From the NCBI GenBank assembly GCA_002371715.1, contig DFGF01000015.1, positions 1-17,430 on the forward strand: a stretch of DNA of 17,430 nucleotides, given 5' to 3'. The translations under genes were made by a program, and so were the position numbers. Below the pieces are notes generated by a model that did no database searches, had not been told where the DNA came from, and was given only the letters and a program-made list of their open reading frames with translations. This DNA comes from Prevotella sp. UBA3757. GTDB lineage: Bacteria; Bacteroidota; Bacteroidia; Bacteroidales; Bacteroidaceae. How positions within the stretch are numbered: position 1 is the stretch's first letter; every line of letters begins with the position of its first letter. Below are positions 1-7,300 of this stretch, in pieces.

Positions 1-1743
1 GCCAACTGGATGTGGCCCTGCCGTTCGCAAGAGGGCGAGGATGCCCGTCTGTATGCCGGTGTCAAAGCACTCAGCGACTTCTGCTGTGACCTGCACATCA
101 ACGTCCCGACAGGCAAGGACTCGCTCAGTCTGACCCAACAGTACCCCAACGGCGAGAAAATCATATCGCCGGGCACGGTGATAGTCAGTGCCGGCGGCGA
201 GGTGAGCGACATCCGCAAGGTGGTCAGCCCCATCCTCGTCAACGACAAGAACGCCTCGCTATACCATATCGACTTCTCGTTTGACGAGCAGCATTTGGGC
301 GGTTCGGCCTTAGCACAGGTATTGGGCAAGGTAGGCAGCGACGTTCCCACGGTGAAGAATGCCGAATATTTTGCCGACGCCTTTATGGCCGTCCAGCAAA
401 TGATAGAAAAGGGGTGGATCATGGCCGGCCACGACATCTCGGCCGGAGGACTCATCACCACCCTGCTTGAGATGTGTTTCGCCAACACCAAGGGCGGCAT
501 GCACATCAATCTGCACGACATCATCTCCTCTGACACCTCCAAGGGCGGGGCACCGGACGTCGTCAAAGCACTGTTCGCCGAGAACCCGGGCGTAGTAATC
601 CAGGTGAGCGACGAGCACAAACAGGAGTTCAAGGAGTTCATGGAGGATCAGGGTGTAGGCTTTGCCAAGATTGGTTACCCCGTTCCCGACAGCCGCAACA
701 TCGTAGTGAAAGCCGGTGATAAAGAGCTCACCTTCGACATTGACACCCTGCGCGATGTCTGGTATAAGACGAGCTACCTGCTGGACCGCAAGCAGAGCTT
801 TAACGGCAAGGCCAAGGAGCGCTATGAGAACTACAAAAAGCAGCCATTGGAAATGAAGTTCAACAAGAGCTTCACGGGCAAGCTCTCGCAATATGGCCTC
901 AACCCCGACCGTTGGAAAGACAACGATTCAAGTTCAACGCTCAACGTCCAGCGCCCCAAGGCCGCCATTATCCGCGAAAAAGGTACAAATGGCGAGCGCG
1001 AGATGGCCTACTGCCTCTATCTGGCCGGCTTCGATGTCAAGGACGTGATGATGACCGACCTGATAACCGGTCGCGAGACGCTGGAAGACATCAACATGAT
1101 TGTATTCTGTGGCGGCTTCTCCAACTCCGACGTGCTTGGCTCTGCCAAGGGTTGGGCAGGTGCCTTCCTCTACAATCCCAAAGCCAAGGAGGCCCTCGAC
1201 AAGTTCTATGCCCGCAAGGACACCCTTTCGTTGGGCATCTGCAACGGCTGTCAGCTGATGGTTGAACTGGGACTCTGTGAGAATGAAGAATTAAGAATGA
1301 AGAATGAAAAATCTGCTACCGCCCGACCTCGCATGCTGCACAATGACTCAAGGAAATTTGAGAGCGAATTTATCACCCTCAGCATACCGCAGAACAACAG
1401 CGTCATGTTCGGCAGCCTGAGCGGCAACAGGCTCGGCCTGTGGGTAGCCCACGGCGAAGGTAAGTTCTCGCTGCCCGAAGCAGAGAGTGCCTACAACGTG
1501 ATAGCAAAATACAGCTACCACGGCTATCCAGCCAACCCCAACGGTTCTGACTACGACGTAGCCGGTATCTGCAGTGCCGACGGTCGTCACCTCTGCATGA
1601 TGCCCCACCTGGAGCGTGCCGTGTTCCCCTGGCAGAATGCCTGGTATCCTGCCGACCGTCGTCAAGACGAGGTGACACCATGGATTGAGGCTTTTGTCAA
1701 TGCACGGAAATGGGTGGAGGAGAAGATGAAAAATGAAAGATGA
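1..1743 (+). CDS. purL: Phosphoribosylformylglycinamidine synthase, C-terminal part (5' end cut by window)
   Basis: This enzyme converts FGAR to FGAM with glutamine and ATP in cytoplasmic de novo purine synthesis. The reading frame is open from base 1 (Ala-Asn-Trp-Met-Trp-Pro-Cys, a conserved PurL stretch), so the true start lies upstream. About 580 residues remain of a family near 1230 residues, covering the second synthetase half and the fused class I glutamine amidotransferase. Visible amidotransferase signatures are CGGFSNSDVLGSAKGWAGAF, the nucleophile Cys in GICNGCQL (codon 1240-1242), HGEGKF, and MPHLERA near the C-terminus with the His/Glu pair. Between MVELGL and RPRMLHNDS lies an odd Lys/Glu/Asn-rich segment (about 1281-1320) encoded by a simple repeat that recurs at the stop codon. 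The catalytic motifs are intact, so the protein is probably functional. The chromate-transporter genes follow 30 nt downstream. Confidence 0.96.
   Translation, partial: ANWMWPCRSQEGEDARLYAGVKALSDFCCDLHINVPTGKDSLSLTQQYPNGEKIISPGTVIVSAGGEVSDIRKVVSPILVNDKNASLYHIDFSFDEQHLGGSALAQVLGKVGSDVPTVKNAEYFADAFMAVQQMIEKGWIMAGHDISAGGLITTLLEMCFANTKGGMHINLHDIISSDTSKGGAPDVVKALFAENPGVVIQVSDEHKQEFKEFMEDQGVGFAKIGYPVPDSRNIVVKAGDKELTFDIDTLRDVWYKTSYLLDRKQSFNGKAKERYENYKKQPLEMKFNKSFTGKLSQYGLNPDRWKDNDSSSTLNVQRPKAAIIREKGTNGEREMAYCLYLAGFDVKDVMMTDLITGRETLEDINMIVFCGGFSNSDVLGSAKGWAGAFLYNPKAKEALDKFYARKDTLSLGICNGCQLMVELGLCENEELRMKNEKSATARPRMLHNDSRKFESEFITLSIPQNNSVMFGSLSGNRLGLWVAHGEGKFSLPEAESAYNVIAKYSYHGYPANPNGSDYDVAGICSADGRHLCMMPHLERAVFPWQNAWYPADRRQDEVTPWIEAFVNARKWVEEKMKNER
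1281..1324 (+). repeat. AT-rich GAATGAAGAA-type repeat inside purL
   Basis: A run of GAATGAA/AAGAATGAA units ends in TGAAAAATCTGCTACCGCCC. The last 20 bases match 1741-1760 with two mismatches. It stays in frame and adds a charged NEE/MKNEK segment to the amidotransferase loop just after the nucleophile elbow. It looks like a member of a dispersed simple-repeat family, but only two copies are visible here. Confidence 0.6.
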
Positions 1744-1760
1744 AGAATTTGCTACCGCCC
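1725..1760 (+). repeat. Second copy of the purL repeat, spanning the purL stop codon
   Basis: GATGAAAAATGAAAGATGAA followed by GAATTTGCTACCGCCC repeats the motif found at 1281-1324. It supplies the last codons and the TGA stop (1741-1743) of purL and runs into the 30-nt spacer before the chromate gene. Confidence 0.6.
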
Positions 1761-1773
1761 AATATTCAATATT

Positions 1774-2364
1774 ATGAACAATAATAACTATTGGGAAAGC
1801 TTCACCACCTTCTTTAAGATTGGCATATTCACCCTGGGAGGTGGATATGCCATGATTCCCTTGATAGAACAGGAGGTGGTGAACCGCCACAAATGGGTCA
1901 GCAAGGAGGAGATGCTCGACCTGATAGCCATTGCGCAGAGCTGCCCGGGCGTCTTTGCCATCAATATAGCCATCTTTATCGGCTACAAGCTGAAGAAGGT
2001 GCGCGGTGCCATCGCTACCGCAGCAGGCACGGCCATGCCCTCTTTTCTGATTATCCTGCTGATTGCCATGTTCTTCCACCAGTTTGAGGACAACCGCTTC
2101 ATCGCTGCCATGTTCCGAGGCATACGCCCTGCCGTGGTAGCGCTGATAGCCGTTCCGACATTCAATCTGGCAAAACAGGCCAAGCTGAATTGGTTTACCA
2201 TCTGGATTCCCATTGTATCGGCTTTACTGATATGGCTCATGGGTGTATCGCCCATCTGGATTATTATTGCTGCAGGACTTTGCGGCTATATCTACGGTTT
2301 ATTAAAAGACACGGACGTCACGGACGAACACGGATTAGAAGGAAAAGCATCGAAATCCGTGTAA
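1774..2364 (+). CDS. Chromate transporter family protein, short form, first of a pair
   Basis: This is a membrane protein of the CHR family, in which short single-domain members are usually encoded as tandem pairs that act together. It has 196 residues, the size of one CHR domain. FFKIGIFTLGGGYAMIPLIEQEVV-type residues open the first membrane segment (Gly-Gly-Gly-Tyr near residues 23-26), and AQSCPGVFAINIAIFIGY holds the conserved Pro-Gly and Asn-x-Ala motif. Hydrophobic stretches suggest five or six membrane helices. The last ~18 residues are hydrophilic and encoded by a CACGGA-rich repeat, so they are probably not part of the functional domain. The second pair member follows directly. The substrate cannot be read from sequence: chromate is the family label, and many homologues lack a proven role. 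Confidence 0.88.
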   Translation: MNNNNYWESFTTFFKIGIFTLGGGYAMIPLIEQEVVNRHKWVSKEEMLDLIAIAQSCPGVFAINIAIFIGYKLKKVRGAIATAAGTAMPSFLIILLIAMFFHQFEDNRFIAAMFRGIRPAVVALIAVPTFNLAKQAKLNWFTIWIPIVSALLIWLMGVSPIWIIIAAGLCGYIYGLLKDTDVTDEHGLEGKASKSV

Positions 2365-2370
2365 CCCGTG
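2309..2370 (+). repeat. CACGGA-rich imperfect inverted repeat over the end of the first chromate gene
   Basis: ACACGGATT at 2328-2336 pairs with AATCCGTGT at 2354-2362, flanked by further CACGGAC and CCCGTG copies. The element encodes the hydrophilic C-terminal tail, contains the stop codon (2362-2364) and reaches the GTG before the second gene. It looks like an inserted dispersed repeat that replaced the native 3' end. It could also form a hairpin between the two genes. No second copy exists in this window. Confidence 0.55.
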
Positions 2371-2388
2371 CCCAAAGAACAGAACACA

Positions 2389-2967
2389 ATGATTTTCGTA
2401 TACCTCTTTATCACATTCTTCGAGATAGGATTGTTTGGCTTCGGTGGTGGCTACGGCATGTTGTCGCTCATTCAGCATGAAACCGTAGAACACTGGCACT
2501 GGATGTCGAGCAGCGAGTTCACGGACATTGTAGCCATCTCGCAGATGACACCTGGCCCTATAGGCATCAACAGTGCCACATACTGCGGCTATACCGCCAT
2601 CAAGAATGCCGGCTACTCGATGCCAATGGCAGTGCTGGGCAGTGCCACGGCCACTTTTGCCTTGGTGTTGCCCTCGCTGATACTGATGATACTGATTAGC
2701 AAGATGTTCATGAAGTACATGCACACGCATACTGTCACGAGCATATTCCAGGGACTGCGTCCTGCCGTTGTAGGACTGTTGGCTGCTGCCACCCTATTAT
2801 TATGTACGCGTGAAAACTTCAGCACGCCCAGCGAGAACCTCTGGCAGTTCTGCATCAGTTGTCTGCTCTTCGCCGCCTCCTTCTATGGCGTCAAAGTTTT
2901 GAAAGTCAACCCTATCCGCATGATACTATACAGTGCAGTGGCCGGGCTGCTACTGTTGTATGAGTAA
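2389..2967 (+). CDS. Chromate transporter family protein, short form, second of a pair
   Basis: This is the partner of the preceding CHR-domain protein, probably forming a two-subunit membrane transporter with it. FFEIGLFGFGGGYGMLSLIQ carries the family's N-terminal Gly-rich motif, and SQMTPGPIGINSATYCGY the second conserved Pro-Gly/Asn-Ser-Ala motif. The sequence diverges clearly from its neighbour, as is normal for the paired forms. I chose ATG 2389 (MIFVYLF) because it begins right at the first membrane helix. An in-frame GTG at 2368 would add seven polar residues coded by the CACGGA repeat and looks accidental. The gene ends 12 nt from the 3' end of the convergent FMN-binding gene. Confidence 0.86.
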   Translation: MIFVYLFITFFEIGLFGFGGGYGMLSLIQHETVEHWHWMSSSEFTDIVAISQMTPGPIGINSATYCGYTAIKNAGYSMPMAVLGSATATFALVLPSLILMILISKMFMKYMHTHTVTSIFQGLRPAVVGLLAAATLLLCTRENFSTPSENLWQFCISCLLFAASFYGVKVLKVNPIRMILYSAVAGLLLLYE

Positions 2968-2979
2968 TCAAGCTACGGC

Positions 2980-3366
2980 TTATTTATGCTTCTGATAGTA
3001 CTCTACGGCGCGCTTTACGTTTTCCCTAACGGCATCTGACGTGAAGGTAGCACCCGTCACGCCGTCCACCTGAGGCAGCGGCTTTTTCTTGTCAATCTTC
3101 ACACCCTCATACTTAGGCAGCATGCCGTTCTTGACCTTTGCCACATACTTCGGGCCGTCCTGGGTCTTCAGGGGGACCACTTTCACAATCTTGTTCTTCT
3201 TGATATGTACCTCTACGGGCGTAGGGCCTGCATAGCCTTCCACGTCCTTGGCCAACGTTGTGGTATTGACGACGTACGTACCATCCTTCTCCTTGTGCAT
3301 CACATCCTGAGCCTCAGCAGCGACGAAAGCTGCCATCAGCAGCACTGTTATATAAGCCTTCTTCAT
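2980..3366 (-). CDS. Exported FMN-binding domain protein
   Basis: This is a small, probably periplasmic flavoprotein of the FMN_bind type (the domain of RnfG and NqrC). MKKAYITVLLMAAFVAAEAQ is a clear signal peptide with an Ala-x-Ala-like end. The mature ~108 residues carry DGVTGATFTS near the C-terminus, matching the D-x-x-(S/T)-G-A-T motif whose last Thr receives FMN covalently from ApbE. A possible role is extracytoplasmic electron transfer, but no partner reductase or ApbE is in this window. The frame also opens at 3393 (MQRQKNK), but that start overlaps the promoter box at 3391-3398, so ATG 3366 is preferred; it also begins exactly at the signal peptide. The gene is convergent with the chromate pair and divergent from the hydrolase. 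Confidence 0.88.
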   Translation of the reverse strand: MKKAYITVLLMAAFVAAEAQDVMHKEKDGTYVVNTTTLAKDVEGYAGPTPVEVHIKKNKIVKVVPLKTQDGPKYVAKVKNGMLPKYEGVKIDKKKPLPQVDGVTGATFTSDAVRENVKRAVEYYQKHK

Positions 3367-3390
3367 AAGTGTTTTATTCTTTTGACGCTG

Positions 3391-3398
3391 CAAAGGTA
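3391..3398 (-). promoter_or_regulatory. Bacteroidota -7 box (TACCTTTG) for the FMN-binding gene
   Basis: Read on the minus strand the box is TACCTTTG, a perfect TAnnTTTG. It lies 24 nt before ATG 3366. No good TTTG -33 box is seen at the usual 19-21 nt distance. Confidence 0.5.
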
Positions 3399-3440
3399 CA
3401 AATAAGTAAGCGAAATGCCATGATTTTTAATAAAATTTCG

Positions 3441-3448
3441 TACCTTTG
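3441..3448 (+). promoter_or_regulatory. Bacteroidota -7 box (TACCTTTG) just before the hydrolase
   Basis: TACCTTTG matches TAnnTTTG perfectly and ends only 5 nt before ATG 3454. If used, the transcript would start close to the start codon and have almost no leader. A matching TTTG at -33 is absent, which lowers confidence. Confidence 0.42.
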
Positions 3449-3453
3449 TCACC

Positions 3454-4341
3454 ATGAAAGTCATTAATCTGCTATTTACCACCGTATTATTTGCTTCCTG
3501 TGTGACCACACGAAGCGGCTATGTCGCCACCACGGGTGGCGGTCGTATCTACTATGAGGAACGTGGCAAGGGTGAGCCCTTACTGCTGCTCCACGGCCAC
3601 TCGCTGGACCGGCGAATGTGGAATCAGCAGTGGAAACCGCTCAGCCGCCAATACCGCACCATCCGCCTGGACTTCAGAGGCTATGGCCGGTCGTCCGAAC
3701 AGCGCGAAGACCTGCAGATGACGCATGCCGACGACGTGCTGACACTGATGGACTCGCTACGACTGACAAAAGCCCACGTGGTAGGCCTGTCGATGGGGGC
3801 CTTTGTGGCCGGCGACCTGCTGGCCATGCATCCAGAGCGTTTGCTCAGTTGCACGATGGCCAGCGGCGGCATCCGCAACAGCCGAGGACCCAGCGAACCA
3901 ATGGATTCGGCAGAAAGCGCGCGCCGCGACAAGGAGATTGAGGCACTGAAGGAGAAGGGCATCGACAAGATGAAGGAGGAATGGATCAATACACTGATGG
4001 CCAGCGGAGGCAGCCAACGCGAACGCATGCGACAACCACTGACCCAGATGATAGCCGACTGGACGGCCTGGCAGCCCCTGCACAAAGAGGTGCGCCTGTT
4101 CTATGGTCGGGAGGCCTGGCAGCAGCTGACGTCACAGGAGAACACCACCCCTACCCTGCTGTTGCGCGGCGCGAACGATGTGAAAGACAAGAACAGCAAG
4201 CCCCGCGAGCTGCAGTATCTGAAGAAAGGCCGATACGTGGTCATTCCTGACTGCGGCCACATGCTGAACATGGAGCGTCCAGACGATTTCAACCGCATCC
4301 TGCTGGACTTTCTGACCGACACGGCAGAGCCGCGCTACTGA
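3454..4341 (+). CDS. Alpha/beta-hydrolase fold lipoprotein
   Basis: This 295-residue serine hydrolase is probably anchored to a membrane as a lipoprotein: the N-terminal hydrophobic stretch ends in Leu-Phe-Ala-Ser-Cys16, a lipobox. The catalytic triad is readable: Ser113 in the nucleophile elbow GLSMGA, Asp242 in RGANDV, and His269 in PDCGHML. HGHSLDRR (from His47) fits the oxyanion-hole loop. A charged helical lid region runs from about 145 to 205. The fold is shared by esterases, lactonases, haloperoxidases and C-C hydrolases, so the substrate is unknown. It lies 52 nt upstream of the glycosidase operon on the same strand; an esterase acting on decorated pectin would fit, but that is only context. 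Confidence 0.88.
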   Translation: MKVINLLFTTVLFASCVTTRSGYVATTGGGRIYYEERGKGEPLLLLHGHSLDRRMWNQQWKPLSRQYRTIRLDFRGYGRSSEQREDLQMTHADDVLTLMDSLRLTKAHVVGLSMGAFVAGDLLAMHPERLLSCTMASGGIRNSRGPSEPMDSAESARRDKEIEALKEKGIDKMKEEWINTLMASGGSQRERMRQPLTQMIADWTAWQPLHKEVRLFYGREAWQQLTSQENTTPTLLLRGANDVKDKNSKPRELQYLKKGRYVVIPDCGHMLNMERPDDFNRILLDFLTDTAEPRY

Positions 4342-4364
4342 TGACATTTCACCCCGTTGTCAGT

Positions 4365-4384
4365 CCTATTAATATATAAATAGG
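4365..4384. other. Short inverted repeat before the glycosidase operon
   Basis: CCTATT (4365-4370) and AATAGG (4379-4384) form an inverted repeat with an 8-nt AT-only centre, 9 nt before ATG 4394. It could be an operator or a weak hairpin in the leader. No regulator is identifiable here. Confidence 0.3.
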
Positions 4385-4393
4385 TATAGAAAA

Positions 4394-7300
4394 ATGAGAA
4401 GGTTTCTGACAGCATTGGCAATGGTGCTGACGACGTTGACAGCCGCAGCATCAGAAGGGAAAGTATTTATCTCGACATCATTCCACGAACCGGCAACGGA
4501 CGGATTGCGTTTCATCTACAGTCACGACGGGTGGCAGTGGCAGGCCATAGACGGCATCTGGCTTCGGCCGGAGGTAGGCAAACAGCGCGTCATGCGCGAC
4601 CCCTCCATAATCCGGACGCCCGACGGCACGTTCCATCTGGTGTGGACCTCCAGCTGGCGTGGAGACCGCGGGTTTGGTTATGCCTCGTCGAAAGACCTGG
4701 TACACTGGACGGAACAGCGCTTCATCGAGGTGATGACCGATACGACAACCGTCAACGTATGGGCTCCGGAACTTTTCTGGGACGACGCAAAGCGCCAGGC
4801 TGTCATCATGTGGGCCTCATGCATTCCCGGCAAATTCCCTGACGGACAGGAGGATCATAAGAACAACCATCGGCTCTACTATACCACGACCAAGGACTTC
4901 AAGCATTTTGCACCAGCCAAGCTGATGATTGAGCCCGGTTTTTCGAGCATTGACGGTACACTGGTGAAACGCGGCCATAAAGACTACGTGATGGTACTGA
5001 AGGACAATACCCGGCCAGAGCGTGATATCAAGGTGGCCTACGCCAAATCACCCTACGGCCCGTGGTCGAAAGCCTCAGAGCCATTTACAGGCAAGATGAT
5101 GGAGGGTCCGACAACCGTCAAGGTCAAAGACGGCTGGCTCATCTACTACGACCGCTACGAACTGAAGGACTTTGGTGCCCACTTCACCAAAGACTTTACC
5201 TCCTTTGAGGATGTCTCCCATAAGGTCAGCGTCCCCAAGCTGCATAAGCACGGCACAATTTTCGAGGCCGACGAGGCCATCCTCAACGGGCTGCTGAATG
5301 CCAAAAAGATACACTATACGGGACGGACACTGAGCAATCCCAACCGCCACGATGGTGGCCTGTCGCCCGTCGTCGGTGTTCACAACATCCAGATACTACG
5401 TGCCAACCGCGAACATCCTTCGGTCAGCAACGGGCAGGGCTGGACTTACAACCACCAACCCATGATGGCTTACTGGCACAACCGCTTCTACGTCCACTAC
5501 CTCTGCGACCCAAAGGACGAGCACGTGCCCCCCTCACGCACCATGCTACAGACGTCAGCGGACGGTTACAACTGGACCAATCCGCAAGTGCTGTTCCCGG
5601 AGTTGCAGGTGCCTGAGGGGTTCCAGAAGCCCAACCGCCCAGACAAGGCCCACAACCTCATAGCCATTATGCACCAACGTGTAGGCTGGTACGTCTCGAA
5701 GAGCGGACAGCTGTGGGCCATCGGCAACTATGGCGTCGCCTTCGACAAGAAGGACGACCCCAACGACGGCAACGGCCTGGGCCGCGTCATCCGGGAAGTC
5801 AGGCAGGACGGCACGTTCGGACCGATATACTTTATCTATCTGAATTCTAGTTTTTCTAGTTTTTCTAGTTTAACTAGTTTTTCTAGTTTAACTAGTTTTT
5901 CTAGTCTGACTAGACATTCTAACCGGGCTGGCCACGCCAACTCCATTTTCCCCTACTACACTACCGCGCCTAAGGACGTGCGCACGGCCTGCGAAGAGAT
6001 ACTGGCCAACCCGCGCTACCGCATGCAGTGGGTGGAGGAGGCTGACCGCAACGATCCGCTCATCCCCCTTCACAAGGAATACAAAGCCTACTGCGACTAC
6101 ACGCTGCCCGACGGCCAGATTGCCTCACTATGGAAACACGCTCTGACATCGACCAGTGCCGACGGCGGGCTGACGTGGGCACAACCCGTAGAACGCGCCA
6201 AGGGATTCGTGAACAGCAATGCGAAAATCTGGGGACAGCGACTCTCCGACGGCACATACGCCACAGTCTATAACCCGTCGGAATACCGTTGGCCACTGGC
6301 CATCTCGCTCAGCAAGGACGGCTACGAATACACCACGCTGAACCTGGTGCAGGGCGAGGTGCCCCCCATGCGCTACGGCGGCAACTACAAGTCGTACGGT
6401 CCGCAGTATGTCCGCGGCATCCAGGAGGGCAACGGCACGCCCAAGGATTCCGACCTCTGGGTGGCCTACTCGATGAATAAGGAAGACATGTGGGTGGCGC
6501 ATATCCCCGTGCCCGTACAGACCGAAGCCCACAGCCATGCCCAAGGCTCAGAGATACGCGATGCCGGCACACTGAGCCGACTGACGCAGTGGAACGTCTA
6601 CTCGCCACAGTATGCTCCCGTGAGCATTGACGACGGCATGTGGCTGACGCTGCGCGACAGCGACCCCTTCGACTATGCCCGTGTGGAGCGTAAGATACCT
6701 GCCACGCGCGAGCTGTGCGTCGAGTTTGACCTGCGTGCCGGACAGAACGACCACGGCCTGCTACAGATTGAGTTTCTCGACAAGCACGGCACGGCCTGCT
6801 CGCGCATTGAACTCACCAGCGAGGGCACCATGCGCTGCAAGGGCGGTGCTCGCTACGGCGGACTGGGACGCTACGCTGCCAATGAGGTGTATCGTATCAA
6901 GTGCATCCTCAGCGTGTCGAAGCGCATGATTGAGGTATATCGCGGCGATGGTGCGAAACTCGGCCAGCGTATGTTTTTTGCTCCTGTCGAGAGCATTGAG
7001 CGTGTCATGTTCCGCACGGGGGCCGAGCGGCGCTTCCCCGATGTTGACACGCCGGCTGACTGGGACGGCACGCTCGATAATGCCGGCGAACGCGAAGCCG
7101 AAAGCGTGTTTGCCATCACCGGATTCCGCACGACAGCCCTTGATGCTGACGGAAAAATGGCCAGCCATACACCGGCCTTCCTGCGCTACGACGACTATAA
7201 ACACTACGTTGACTACTTCAACCGCATGGAGCCGGAGAACATCGTGCAGGCCATCCCTAATGCCAAAGCCTGGCAGTGGATGACACAGAACGTTCCCCTC

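Noticed and set aside
1348..2079. Long antisense open frame (243 residues) opposite the purL end and the first chromate gene
   Set aside because: It mirrors two well-supported genes, lacks a recognisable motif or promoter and has shadow-like composition; GC-rich codon bias produces such frames.
2965..2986. Bidirectional terminator between the convergent chromate and FMN-binding genes
   Set aside because: TAATCAAGC/GCTTATTTA pairs with two mismatches, overlaps both coding ends and has no U-tract.
4357..4388. TTG and TAGGTATA with about 21 nt between them, as promoter of the glycosidase operon
   Set aside because: The -7 match is poor (TAGGTATA against TAnnTTTG) and it ends 5 nt before the start codon; too weak to list as a promoter.
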